A DNA stretch of 64,000 nt from Acestrorhynchus altus (taxonomy: Eukaryota; Chordata; Actinopteri; Characiformes; Acestrorhynchidae), in assembly GCA_034509495.1 (NCBI GenBank), contig CM067521.1:23773767-23837766 (forward strand). The letters are read 5' to 3'. The position numbers and the translations under genes are program-made. Below the pieces are notes generated by a model, which saw only the letters and a list, made by a program, of their open reading frames with translations, was not told the DNA's origin and did not search any database. Shown here piece by piece: positions 25,500 to 37,453 of the stretch; position 1 is the first letter of the stretch; each line of letters starts with the position of its first letter.

Positions 25500-26060
25500 T
25501 CACTTTTAATAATGAAAGGTCAGGGTACAGTCGGAAGGTGTCCTCCTTCATTTTCCATCCGCTTTGTCCAAAATGCAGGTTCCAAAACAGACCCAGAGCA
25601 TATTGCTACCACCACCATGTTTACCAGTTGGTAGTGTCCTCACCTCGCCTCCAAACATCTTTCGTTTCTCACCACAAAACTTTCCTACAGAAGACGTTTT
25701 TTTATCTGTGTCCACGTGGTTCAGCTGCAAACTTCAGTTAAGTTTGAAGGGGTCAATTTTGGAATGAGCTTCTTTCTTGGACGGCAGCCTCTCATGTGAC
25801 CATGTAAGATGTATTTAATTGTAGGCAGTGATACTGGTGTTCCAGCAGCTTACAGTTCATGGCAGGCCTGTGCCTTAGTGGTTGTAAATTTTTTTTCCTG
25901 ACCATCTGAACCAATTTCCTCCCAGCTGAGGGTGACCCTTTGGGCTTTCTTCCAGACCTTGACAAACTGATGTTGGAACCTGCACTAGTTAACAAATGGC
26001 TCCAAGAGACAGTCCAGACTTTTATAATCTATGATCATCCTTCTCAGCTCTGCACTGAGC
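25500..26060 (-). mobile_element. Tc1-like transposon relic
   Basis: The - strand encodes TGKHGGGSNMLWVCFGTC (25548-25730), the conserved Tc1 transposase core with WGCF changed to WVCF. The sequence to 26060 includes GCTCTGCACTGAGCTCTTA and other phrases usual in the N-terminal/5' half of fish Tc1 elements. No intact frame remains. Confidence 0.7.
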
Positions 26061-27019
26061 TCTTAGGACATTACCATTGATCTTGGCACGTGTGGTTTGC
26101 TTTCACACCTGGAAGACTAGACAAATGCCTGACCCATGGTTTGTGTTTTTGCCAGATTGGGTTCATTTGCTCTCACCTTCCAAAGTTTGATTTGTTAGCC
26201 TGCCTCAACTTCCTGTAATTGGCCCAGAAGTCGGATCTGGACCAAGACGATCTCTTTAGGTTGCACCAAATTCTGGTCCTTTGGTCTGGACCATGGTCCA
26301 TGGCATCTTTCACACCTGCAAATTTGGTTTGGTCTGAGTCCCCAGACTAGACCAGACCAGACAAGGTAGGTGTGAAGCTTAAATACACTGTAGATTTGAA
26401 AAATGAAATATCCTTATATCTTCAGTTTGAACAGGTGGAGCAAACCTGCCGTAGACTGAAACTGTGGTTATGTGAATGTGCTGGTGGTTGCTGTGCATGC
26501 TGTCTACATCAGCTTCTCTGTACAATGTGTGGATTGTGGAGCATTCCTGCTAAGGCCAACATGTACATAGTTAAAAAATGGTGTCTGGCCCGGGCTGCGA
26601 TGTTTGTTTTGGCATCTGCTGTGGTCACAGTGCAGTGCATGATATGCACCGTGATGTGTAACTGATTCAGACTGACGGGAAAGAACCAAGCGTCATATTT
26701 CTATTCCAGACCCCGTCATTTACATTCCTACAATCACCCACTCGCTCGCTCACTCACTCGCTCACTCGCTCATTTACAAAATAAACAGTCTGCTGTGCCG
26801 GGGCAGCAGGTGGAAAGACTCTTCTTGTCTTTTGTCCTCAGAATCACTGTCCATCCTAACCCATTTAACCCTTTATAAACTGGAATTACAACAATCAAAG
26901 GTTGTCTATGGTGCTGTGTCCAATCAGGAACTCATTTAAAGACCTCAAAATAAGTCTCAAAAGCAGCCGGTTTGAATTCATCTTGTTTGTGATTCCACAC
27001 AAACCTCCATATTAACACA
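26061..27019. other. Intergenic, nothing supported
   Basis: Contains a repeated 'TTTCACACCTG' motif (26100, 26308) and a (CTCG/CTCA)n tetranucleotide run at about 26735-26772. ORFs on opposite strands overlap at 26372-26689 and are not supported. Confidence 0.4.
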
Positions 27020-27660
27020 TCTTTTACCCTTAACTTTAATGGTCAGGACCCTACAGGACCACAGACGAGCAGGTACAGTTAGGGTGATGGGTCATTTTCA
27101 GCACTTCAGTGTGTGTTGAGTTGGGACAAGTGGATCACAGCAGTGCTGCTGGAGTGTTTAAACCTCTCAGTGTCACTGCTGGACTGAGAATAGTCCACCG
27201 ACCAGAAATGTCCAGCTGAGAGTGTCCTGGAGGCAGCGTCCTGTGAGCACTGATGAAGGATGACCAACGCAAACTGTGCAGAAACAGATGAGCTTCTGTC
27301 TCTGACTTTACATCTACAAGGTGGAGACACTCGGTAGGAGCGTCTAATAGAGTGGACAGTGAGTGGACAATGTTTAAACACTCCAGCAGCACTGCTGTGT
27401 CTGATCCACTCGTACCAGCAACACACACTAACACACCACCACCATGTCAGTGTGACTGCAGTGCTGAGAACGACCCACCACCCACATAATAGCTGCTCTG
27501 TGGTGGTCCTGTGGGGTCCTGATCATTGAAGATCAGGGTGAAAAGAGGAGAATGATGTCTGCAGAGAAACAGATGAACTACGGTCTGGAATTATAGAACT
27601 ACAGAGTGCTCTCGTGTGGTCAGTGGAGCTGTAATGATATGATTGACCACTGCCTCTTTT
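27020..27660. repeat. Palindromic MITE-like element, near full length
   Basis: Left arm (AATGGTCAGGACCCTACAGG, 27040) and right arm (GGTCCTGATCATTGAAGATC, 27513) enclose the internal phrases CAGCAGTGCTGCTGGAGTGT, CCACCGACCAGAAATGTCC, AACTGTGCAGAAACAGATG and GGTGGAGACACTCGGTAGG. It is the best template for the family consensus. ORFs in it (27106-27426, 27135-27434) overlap in two frames and are artefacts. Confidence 0.8.
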
Positions 27661-28615
27661 GGGAGACACTTTTCGTATATTCGTATATAATTTGTATATA
27701 CAAATTCTGAGATCTTGCTGGTTTATTATGGTGTTTGGCACAACTGATTATTTAGTCTGTTCCAGCTGCACCTTATCACAGCCAGTCCAGCTCATCCTCC
27801 AGCTTTAACAACCATAAACAATAAGCCCGTAAATCAGATCTTTATGACTGGTCCCTGTAGACCATGATTTCACTCCGAGAGAAAGAAAGAGTCAATATCT
27901 CGCCCGCGCCGCAGGTTCTGACTTTAAATTGCCCCCCCCCCCCAACACACACACACACAACACCCAGCCACCACCTCCCGTCCCTGGTGGGATCGAACTA
28001 GGAGCCCTTTGACATTTATACAGTGAAAGACTGGGGGATAATTGTGTGCCTCCCTCCTCCTCTCTGTTTGGACCACGATATGAGTCACAGTGCTTTGTCA
28101 GAATCTGACGTCCACTGTGACTGCATATTCGCCCTGTCCCTGTCCACAGGAAGAGTAGGATTAGCTTTTCTTCTTCATTCTTTCATTTCCACTCAACTAT
28201 GAGTCCTGGATTAAGTTTCAGTCCAGGATTCAATCTGCTGAGTCTGGGAAATTGGCCTTGAATGTGTTTGATCAGCTGGAGACAGAAGAGGTGGCACTTT
28301 ATGCTCCTAATAAACTCAGAAGAATATAACGTTACTTCAAATTGAGGGCTATAATACAGCACAATCCTCAATAAGGCCCTGTTCACACTTGGTATCGACA
28401 TCTGCCTCAAACGATCTGATCACAAGTGCACTGCCAGACACTAATCTGTTTAGACTTGGCCTTTCCATGACTTTTGGTACGCTTCCGATCAAATCAGAGT
28501 GGTTGACTGAATCTAATTTCAAGAATGGACATTCAGATTTCAGGTTTCATGTATCTAGATCTCATTTGTATGATCAGACTGGAGATTTATTTGCTTGCAT
28601 ATAAACACTATGGAC
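27661..28615. other. Intergenic, nothing supported
   Basis: Holds a poly-C run followed by (CA)n at about 27932-27960. No gene is recognised. Confidence 0.4.
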
Positions 28616-28617
28616 AA

Positions 28618-28905
28618 AACTATAGGGGCGGGGCTGATGCTCAACCTACATACAGACTCTGACTGATCAGAGAGAGGGGGCGGGGCTGATGCTCAACCTG
28701 CATACAGACTCTGACTGATCAGAGAGAGGGGGCGGGGCTGTTTTTGTTTTCTTTGGTCCACTGTGAAGTATTTTCAGTAGTCAAACTAAGGATATTTATA
28801 ACGTTAATATAATTTGGTCAATGTATTTATTACAATTCATAAAGATGCATTTTCTGCTCAAAAGCACTCTGGATGATTAATTTCTGACAGAGGGCTTTAT
28901 ACCAC
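28618..28905 (-). repeat. Composite repeat with GC-box array (copy G, inverted)
   Basis: Three inverted GC-box units (GGGGCGGGGCTGATGCTCAAC at 28624, then again at about 28677 and 28729) are followed by the AT-rich module in reverse orientation (CTCTGGATGATTAATTTCTGA at 28868). Confidence 0.7.
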
Positions 28906-29084
28906 TCTGACATTTGGCATTAAGCATCATGCCAATATGTTTATATTTATGTTTAGAAACATGCATAACTCTCTTGCATCTCTTTGCATTTGTTTTAATT
29001 TCCAGAAACCAATAGGCTTTCGCTGAAGGTGTAGAACAACACAAATGTGCATATAGATCCACTGAGCACACGGGAGAAATGTAA

Positions 29085-29285
29085 CCCATCCACTGAGTGA
29101 CACACACACGTGAATTCACAAACGAGGGGGCAGTGAGCACATGTGCCCAGAGCGGTGGGTAGTCATATCCATGGTGCCATTGGAGCAGCTGGGGAGTAAA
29201 GTGTCTTGCTCAAGGGCTCTTCAGTCATGTCCTGCCAGTTCAGGGAACTAAACTGGCAACCTTCCAGTCCTTATTGGAACCCTTA
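29085..29285 (-). repeat. tRNA-derived SINE, - strand
   Basis: Reads on + as GAGGGGGCAGTGAGCACATG, CCCAGAGCGGTGGG, CTTGCTCAAGGGCTC and GGGAACTAAACTGGCAACC. This is the reverse complement of a common otophysan-type SINE whose + strand copy is at 33100-33290. The (CA)n tract at 29100 lies at its 3' side. Confidence 0.65.
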
Positions 29286-31440
29286 CAGACTTTCTCAGTA
29301 ACAATCAAAATAATTCTAAATTTGAATGGACAACGATTGTGAAGTTATATATTAATTGCCAAGACGTCTGAAAGGGGAGGCTGGAGTTTGGAGTGTGTGA
29401 ACCTGGGCCCACCTGTAGCTGATCCTTGGAGAAGGGTGGATGAGGTGGGGTGGAGGAGGGTGCGAATTTGCTTGCCATGAAAGTGAAGTGAGGTGAGAAG
29501 CGAAGGGTATATACAGGGCTGAGGAGGAGTTTGGAGTGTGGTCCTTCGCCCAAAATTAACTCCATTTTTAAAAAATGCTCATTTAATGTCTGTTACAGTA
29601 GTGCACTACATTACTCCAAAACCCTTCTCAGTGCCAGACTGTTTATCCACAGTAAATGATCCTCTTACTAAAATGCATTTTTTACATAATGTCCACTTCA
29701 CTTAATGGATATAATTCAGAAGGATTGGAAGTGTCTTCTGTGGGAAATGATGCAAAATATGATTGAATATAGGAGCAACTGGAACACTGTACCTGGAATT
29801 TTGTAGAATTAGATGGAGAGAAGGTTCTTCAAGGTCTCACTTTCTTGTTTGTTATTCCATTAAACTAGGCTGGGCCACTAGGCAGCCGGCTGCACTGAGT
29901 ATCTCAATAGGCATGATTAATGTATTAAATGAACCTTAATCACAGAAATGAAGCATGCAAACTTAATAAATGAAACGTAATGAATAAATAAATTATAGAT
30001 CGGTTGGAGCAAATGTTTGGACCCCGTAAGAAATGTAAAGTCTTGTTTTCTTATTATTAGCAAATCAGGCCTGAGGCATCTCACCGGTTGTAAGCTGGAT
30101 CAAATTTCCAAGCTGTATATATTCTAGGCACCATTTTTTAACAGTTTTCTAACGATCTGAAAACTAAAGCAATTCATGTCCACAAAGCAGAAAAAACAAT
30201 GTATTAGAGGATATAAATGCGTTTTCAGTTCTGGATATAAACAGCATATTGAGTTTTCTGAGCCTACGGGTCTGTATGCAGCCTCACAGTAGTCCCTCAA
30301 ACCTTGTATAAAACCTTCCCTGGACAGTAGAGACCGTTACTCCAGCAAAATCAGGATAAACCCTTTAATACCCTTGATTTCAGGATGAATGAGGTGTCCC
30401 AATATTTATGTCCATATAGCACATGTCATAAGCAGATATAGATTAAATAACTTCTTTTGATATTGATATTAAAATCAGAATACATGGTCAGTGTGTCCTT
30501 TTGACTGGTACTCTATGCTGGAGAACATCTAGACCAGGGGTGAGGAACCAGGGGAGAGGAACCAGGGGATTTCTGTATAGAGTAGTGTTAGGAGTCTTGC
30601 CCCAAGGACTCTTATTGGTGTAGGTGGGAATTGCCTAGACTACAGATACAAAACGGACCAAAACCAAGCAATGCAACAAGATGACCAAAGTATATCTAGA
30701 ACTTGAAGCCTAATGAAGAGTGTAAAATGTAAAAGAGTTTAAGATGTTTGTCATGTAACAAATATTTGAAAAACCCTGATTTAAAACGAATGATCAAAAA
30801 ATAATTCTTAAAGAAAAGAGTGTTTTTTTATGTTTTAAAACTGATAATCACCAGGTCGACCACCAGAATGAAACCTCTGATTGCCAGGAAAAATAGAGGG
30901 GGGCTCACACATCCCACAACTGTTTCTAATTTCAAACCTAAAAGTGATTTTAATGATAAGCAAGAACAAGCAATAAGCTTGGAATTGGGAAGAAAGTATG
31001 GCAAAGATGAATCAGTGAGTTTTGCTCAATCTCAGTCCTGAAGACCACCACCGTTGAACATTTCTCCTGCTCTCCCTTTTCTTCCTCATACTTCAGCTCC
31101 ACTCATCTGTGTATCATCAAGCTGAGTCTGGCTTTATCAAACTCATACGCAACGTATTTCTTCCAGTGATAGTGTTCTGGTTCAGTGTTGAAGTGAACCA
31201 GAACACTCACGATAAGAATATATTTAAGCATCCAAATGGTTCCTTAAGTAGAACCCTTGCCTTATCCAAAGAATGCTTTTATAACATGCTAGATTCAAGA
31301 ACATTTTCCTTTTCCTTGGTTTAGTAAAAAGGTTCCCTGGTGGTTCTTTAGAAAAAAAATTGTTCTAGTGTCATCACATTGTATACATTTTTAATAAATA
31401 AAGGTGGTTCTGTGTGTAATTCAAGAGGAAACACTTTTAC
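29286..31440. other. Intergenic, nothing supported
   Basis: No gene or recognised repeat. A local duplication of GAGGAACCAGGGG lies at about 30542-30568. ORFs of 71-86 codons are unsupported. Confidence 0.35.
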
Positions 31441-31595
31441 ACTCTAACTGATCAGAGAGAGGGGGCGGGGCTGATGCTCAACCTGCATACAGACTCTGAC
31501 TGATCAGAGAGAGGGGGCGGAGCTGATGCTCAACCTGCATACAGACTCTGACAAATCAGACAGAGGGGGGCGAGGCTGATGCTAATTTCAATCAA
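31441..31595 (-). repeat. 52-bp GC-box array, isolated (copy H, inverted)
   Basis: Three inverted units with GGGGGCGGGGCTGATG and CCTGCATACAGACTCTGAC. The AT-rich module of the composite family is absent, so this array stands alone. Confidence 0.75.
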
Positions 31596-31700
31596 TTTGA
31601 GTAAATTGGGTATTCCTTGGGAATTTCTTGGAATGTCCTCCAGTCATCTGGTGAAGAGAGAAAGGAATTGAACAAGACCCCGAATTGGCAGATAGGATAT

Positions 31701-31842
31701 GTCAGTGGGATCTCTCTTTCTTCTGCACCTCTGTATGTGTGCTTCTAGTCCAGTCACAGGTTCTTGTAATCTGCCCATCAGTAGCTTCTTTGAAAAGGTG
31801 TGGTTTCTATAAACACCAAAAGTAGAACATAAAACCTCATAC
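31701..31842 (+). repeat. Direct repeat, copy 1
   Basis: About 142 bp almost identical to 32817-32960, sharing TTCTTCTGCACCTCTGTATG, CAGTCACAGGTTCTTGTAATC and GTAGAACATAAAACCTCATAC. The spacing between copies is about 1.1 kb. Confidence 0.9.
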
Positions 31843-32816
31843 TTTTACCATTCTGTGGAAAGGAAACCAGCGCCATCACCTGTACCATCTGCTTCACTGG
31901 AGCTTCAGAACTGAGACATTTCTCTGGATAAGGATGTTCTAGTGTCGGTTTCCCTTCGCCTGAATGAAATGCCTGTTATGAAGCTCCATTGAAGCGGAGG
32001 TGGAAGATACTTTTGCCAGTATGCATGGCCAAATAAAAGGTCAATAGCATCACTCAGGGAACCATTTGAAGCAGTTGTAGAACCCATTCTGGCACCTTGG
32101 TTTTATGAGAGGATCATCCAGTTTAAACAAAAGCCATTGCTGAGAACATAAGCAGATGTTTGCCTGACTAATTGTGTATCTTCCCTTATCTCTATTGCTT
32201 CGGGTTCTGGCATCAATCTGTGCGAGGCTGGAAACATGCCTGGCTCAGGGAAGTCAGGATGCTCTCCTGCTGTGTCTGTGTAATGATCATCATCCTGAGG
32301 ATGTCTCATCCCTCTCCGCAACTCATCTGAACTTATCAGCAGGAGCACTGGCTCCATACGGCCCATTCACCCTCAAACACAATGGTAAATGTGATGCGCA
32401 CCAGGTTTCCATCTGTGAGCGTCTGGACAGAGAAATGTGAAAAACTGATACAATGGGACCCAAATACTAACTGCGAGGTGTTTCGCTTTGACAGAAGATT
32501 CATCTCAACCATTCAGTCTTGAGTTCTTTCGGTGAATAGCAACAATCGCTTACTTGGCAGGTTCTTGGTGTTTTCGAAAAGGACTGAAGGAAAATGTGAG
32601 AGATGTTAGTGAGGAAACAGTGAGAAATTACTGACATTTTTCTGCCCTTTTTCCCAAACGCACATTTACACCAGAAGGGATTTGCTCAATGCTTTTCCCT
32701 CCATTATCTCTCCTCTCAGCTTCTCCGCTTTGTGTTTTCCTTTCCGTATGGAGAACAGGTCTATTTTCTTCCCTAATGAGCTTGGACACATGTCTGATCA
32801 CATTTCTGCTCTTTCA
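31843..32816. other. Single-copy spacer between direct repeats
   Basis: No supported gene. ORFs on opposite strands overlap at 32103-32440. Confidence 0.35.
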
Positions 32817-32960
32817 GTCAGTGGGATATCTCCTTCTTCTGCACCTCTGTATGTGTGCTTCTACTCCAGTCACAGGTTCTTGTAATCTGCCCATCAGTAG
32901 CTTCTTTGAAAAGGTGTGGTTTTTCTATAAACACCAAATGTAGAACATAAAACCTCATAC
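32817..32960 (+). repeat. Direct repeat, copy 2
   Basis: Second copy of the duplicated segment at 31701-31842, with a few substitutions and small length differences (for example GGTTTTTCTATAAACACC against GGTTTCTATAAACACC). Confidence 0.9.
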
Positions 32961-33099
32961 ATTGCAACACTGAACTTCATGTCTATCTTCTCTGAGGACC
33001 TAATTTTCCTAATATTTCTGTTCAAAACACTTCTTTCAAAACAATTCTTTAAAGTGAATTCATTTAATGTAATCCAGATTTGATTTTTGCTTTGGGAAA

Positions 33100-33290
33100 A
33101 AATGGGCCAGTCATGGTCTGGTGGTTAGGGAACCAGCCTTTTGACTTGCTTGTGGTTGCTGGTTCAAATCCCTGAACTGATAGGACGCTTATCTTACCAG
33201 CTGCTCCCCAGGTGCTGTTCTGGACATGTGTGCTCACTGCCCCCTAGTGTCTATGTATATTTGATTGCAAGGATGGGTTAAATGTGGACA
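33100..33290 (+). repeat. tRNA-derived SINE, + strand
   Basis: Box A-like TGGTGGTTAGGGAACC (33119) and box B GGTTCAAATCC (33161-33171, consensus GGTTCRANNCC) mark a tRNA-related head. The body contains TGCTCACTGCCCCCTAGTG and ends with GGATGGGTTAAATGTGGA. It is the sense copy of the SINEs at 29085 and 45815. Confidence 0.75.
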
Positions 33291-33299
33291 AATCTATAT

Positions 33300-33545
33300 T
33301 TTCCTGGGTGGAGCAGGAACATCATGAGAAGGGATGGTGCGTCAAGCCGAGCTGTACTTGAAGCTCGAAGGGCTCTTGGTACAGCTCGGCTTGACACACC
33401 ATCCCTCAAAACGCAAGGAAAACATGCATCCAGACTCTTTTCTGTTCTGGCACCAAAATGGTGGAACGAACTTCCCCTGGGAGTCTGAACGGTTGAGTCC
33501 CTCACTGTCCTCAAACGCAGACAGAAGACTCATCTGTTCAGAAGG
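33300..33545 (+). mobile_element. LINE 3' end, + orientation (second tail-to-tail locus)
   Basis: The + strand reads LDTPSLKTQGKHASRLFSVL, then APKWWNELPLGV, the C-terminal end of the same LINE family as 13250-15630. Its start is folded: GATGGTGCGTCAAGCCGAGC (33323) pairs with the inverse GCTCGGCTTGACACACCATC (33384), so an inverted duplication of about 27 bp per arm sits inside the LINE sequence. Confidence 0.75.
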
Positions 33546-35262
33546 GCTGGTCCATTTTTGGCTTTGTAGGTCAACATCAAGGTTTTGAATCTGATGCGGC
33601 TACAGGGAGCCAATGAAGGGAATGCAGCAGAGGAGTTACATGACTGAATTTAGGAACATTGAAGACGAGCCGCGCTGCTGCATTCTGTATAAGTTGCAAT
33701 GGTCTGCAATGATGGGCTGCCATCCATAATGAGACATGATGAGAGGCAAGCTGAGATCCAGGATGAGACCTGGGTGTCAGAAAATGGGAAAGAGAGGATG
33801 AGTTGAGTGTTATTGGCAAAGCAGTGGTAAGTAAAACCATGAGAAGATATTACTTTACCAAGAGAAGTAGTGTAGAGGCAAAAGAGAAGGGGACCAAGGA
33901 CTGAGCCTTGTGGAACACCGGTGCAGAGTCTGCGTGGAGCTGATGTGGCTCCCTGACATATGACCTGGTAAGAACGCTCTTCCAGGTATAATGCAAACCA
34001 TTGCAATGCAGATCCGGTGATTACAAGGCTACCAAGAATTGACAGGAGGATCATGTGGTCTACTGTATCAAAGGCTGCAGAGAGTTTCAAGGAGAATCAC
34101 AACAGATGAGAGTTTGGCAGCTTGGATTTTCTCAGTGACAGAAATGAGAGCAGTCTCTGTTGAGTGTCGGTTTGAAGCCAGATTGGTTTGGGTCCTGTAA
34201 ATTGTAATGGTTGAGAAAGAGAGATAGCTGATTGTAGACAGATATATGATTTATGATTTATGAGGAGGAAGGAGAGTAGTGATACTGGTCTATAATTGCT
34301 AATGTTTGAACTATCAAGAGTTGGCTTTTTCAAGATTGGGACCACTCAGGCAGCTTTGAAATTAGATGGAACATGACCTGATAAAAATGAGCTGTTTATG
34401 ATAAACGTAACGAAAGGAAGAAGGTCAGGAGCAATAGAGAGGAAAGGATGGAGTCAAGAGGACAGGTGGTTGGATTGTTAGATGTGAGAAGATGAAGGAT
34501 GTCAGCTGTGGAAAGTGGAGAGAAAGAGGAACGAGATGCAGGAGGAGGAGAAGGGTGTCTGGTGGGAGAAGTAATGGTTAGTGGAAGGGATGGTGGGAAG
34601 GATTGGCAAATCTTGTCAAGCTTTTCTTCAAAGAAGGTGACAAAATCTGGGGTGAGGGTGGTTGGACCAGACTGGTTAAAGGTGAGGTCAAAAGAAGATA
34701 GAAGTTGGAGGAGACATGATGACTGCAGTTTCTCTGGTGGAAGGTTGAAATCACCAATGAGAATGAGTGAAGTCTCAACAGAGAGACTACTCAGGAGAGT
34801 GTCCAATTCATCAATGAAATTACCCAATGGACCAGGGGGTCGACAGAGAACAATGAAGTGGAATTTAGTGGGAAACAGCATGGAATTCCAAAGAGGAAAT
34901 GTCAAGATGTGAGTGTGAGGAGAGTTGATCACCACCACCCCTGAGAGACAAGCAAGCCTGTGCCTCCACCTCTACCAACCCTTCATGGAGAGTGAGAGAA
35001 AGTAAAGGTGGAGGACAGGGCAGCTGGAGTTGCAGTGTTTTCAGGGGTGATCCATGTTTCTGTCAGAGCCAAGAAGAATTCCAGAGATTGTGCAGATGCC
35101 AGGGCTGAGATGAAGTCAACTTTATGTCCTGCTGACTGGCAATTCCAGAGCCCCCCAGATAACGTCACTGTGATCTGATGAAGCAGGCGGGTAAATGAGG
35201 TTGGTATTGCGGTTTCTGTTACTGTGGTAACATATTCTGATGTTGCAGGATGTGACAACTGA
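33546..35262 (-). mobile_element. LINE (L2-clade-like) relic, - strand, second locus
   Basis: Reading on -: an endonuclease N-terminus (SLEFFLALTETWITPENTA, 34983-35258), a middle endonuclease part with LILIGDFNLP (34396-34938), the RT start (PILKKPTLDSSNISNYRP, 34097-34345), and RT blocks AAFDTVDHMILL and GVPQGSVLGPLLF (33650-34090). YADD is degraded to FANN. Deletions (for example between 33700 and 33720) and frameshifts are many. Same family and same order as 13250-15630. Confidence 0.85.
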
Positions 35263-35317
35263 TATGGGAAAACACATGTTTGAAACTAGAGGTTTCTGAT
35301 AACCAGTTCTTTTGTCG

Positions 35318-35613
35318 CTTATCTAACCATGTACCTATCCTGTTAGTTGAAATCAGGTGTGGTTTCGGGTTAGTTAAGGTGTGAATTGCAGGGGCGGAGT
35401 TCCAGATTACAATTCTCGATAAATTGAAGGGAAGCAGAGAAAGCAGAGAAAGATTCCAAGTACAAAAACTGCAAACACACTAACCTCTATGTGGATAATC
35501 CCTTCAATGTATCGAGAATTGAAGTCTGGAACTCTGCCCGTGCAATTCACACCTTAACTAACCAGAAACCACGCCTGATATAAACGAACAGGACAGGTAC
35601 ACGGTTAGATAAG
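35318..35613. repeat. Foldback (palindromic) element
   Basis: The left arm (35318-35431, starting CTTATCTAACCATGTACC) is the imperfect reverse complement of the right arm (35500-35613, ending GTACACGGTTAGATAAG). Arms are about 114 bp and the loop 68 bp. Inner arm phrases are GTGTGAATTGCAGGGGCGGA against TCTGCCCGTGCAATTCACAC. It is AT/GC mixed and non-coding. Confidence 0.85.
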
Positions 35614-35698
35614 ACAGACAAAAAAGTCTAATTAAGTAAATCCAAAGAAACAGCCTAACATTACAAGCAGAGAAAGATTCCAAGTACAAAAACTGCAA
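35441..35698 (+). repeat. 34-bp direct repeat, one copy in foldback loop
   Basis: A 34-bp sequence beginning AAGCAGAGAAAGATTCCAAG lies in the loop of the foldback element (35441-35474) and again just outside its right arm (35665-35698), identical over the 34 bp. Confidence 0.85.
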
Positions 35699-35719
35699 GC
35701 ACAAACCAGACATCTTTGA

Positions 35720-37401
35720 CTCAAAATTGTCAAAAGTTTGTGGACACCCCTTCTAATGAACGCACTTTAAGTTGCTACTATAGGTTGTACCCATTGCTGA
35801 TACAGATGTGAAAATGCATACACAGCATGACTAGTCACAGTAAAGAAGTACAGCCAATAGAATAGGACTGTCTGGATCATAAACATGAACCTGTTGACAA
35901 CATGCCTAATGCCAGGCATTGGTTAGAGGGGTATAAACCCCTCCAGCACTGAGATGTGGAGCAGTGGAACTGTGTTCTCTGGAATGAATTTCCACCATCC
36001 AGTACTTTTGGGATAAGTTGGGGATGAGCAGGTGCCTCAGTACTGTTTATACAGTGTATGTGAAACTGAGCATCTGCTCCAATTATGGCAGATTTAATAC
36101 AGTTGAGGACAATTTCACTGGACCTTCAGACAATGTCACTGTCTGTACTGATGTATATGGAACGTATTTGTATGGAAAAAGGGGCAGAGCATTCGCATTG
36201 TATTTTTTTCAGCTCAAAAACACTCTTGATTATCAGTTTCCAACAGGATTTGTGAGGTGTGAATTTTTGTTGTTCTTACAGGCAATTAAACCCCCAAATG
36301 TAGGCTTTAACACGGTCAAATTCATACAAATATCTTTATTCTGTAAATACTTACATTCTAAATTCCTCTGAATCCTGTGAATTTTTGGGTGTGGTCCACC
36401 GGTAGGGTTTATAACAGTTGACTCCAAATACAGTTAAAGGTATATTTCAAACAGCAAAATTAACAGCAGTGTAGAAAACTATCGTAACAGGTTCAGTTTC
36501 ATAAACGGAAAAAGAGGCATTGAAGTATATAATTTGTATCGGAGGTGTCACCTCACTGGTTCCTTCTGGGTGCAACTATTTTTTTGATGATGAGTGTATT
36601 TAATGTATATGGCACTATGACTCACTTTTACTGTATGTGCTGACACAAGTCATGACGTTCTTGTCAAAGGCCAAAGTTCTTCAGGCCTTGACAGAATCCA
36701 TCAATCCTGCAGTATAAACATCATGTGTGGTCATCACAGGGTGTGAGCAAAGAACGTGGCTGAGTAGAGCAGTTGGCATTGGGTACATGGTGAGGTGAGT
36801 TTCGAAACAAGAATGTGTGCTCGTAGATCTATCACCGGTGTGGTCTGTCCCTGGACAGTAGTCTCTCAGCTGCCTCATAGCTCTTCTGGGTCACTAGTCA
36901 TTTGGCTGGCGTTGGCCATTGTTAGCAGCAGAGTTGCAATGAGTCATTCTCATACTTGCAATAGTTCACCCAGCTTTTCTCGTGTCTAACAGCCTTTTCT
37001 CAGACAAGAATTCATCGATTCATACTAATTCTACACTGTTACACTGGTTAGATCCTGTTTGGACAAGGTCTGGACGAGGCCTTTGGGACGACGCAGCATC
37101 CTGTGTAGGAGATGAGATTTAGGCAAAGCATTTCTTTTTGTGAAAGGATTCTACTCTGTGCACCACATTTCGTATGAAACAAAACCCCCCCCCCCACATC
37201 CTTTGGTGGCTTGACGGTAAACTGTAAGGGTTTCAGCTTCAGAGGATGCTGCTGTGGCTGAATTCAGACCAATGTGTGAAGCAGCTGTGAAAAGATCAGG
37301 AGATTAGCCAAGAACACAGAAACTCTGAGATCTTATCTTGTTAATATGCACTTCAACAGGATGTCAACAGTGAGCGAAAATATTTAAGTGCTCTCTCTCT
37401 C

Positions 37402-37453
<52 letters not shown>

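Noticed and set aside
33100..33290. tRNA gene
   Set aside because: Box A and B are present but no cloverleaf; it is the head of a SINE.
36018..36371. 117-codon + ORF as an upstream gene
   Set aside because: No recognisable domain or splice structure, AT-rich intergenic composition.
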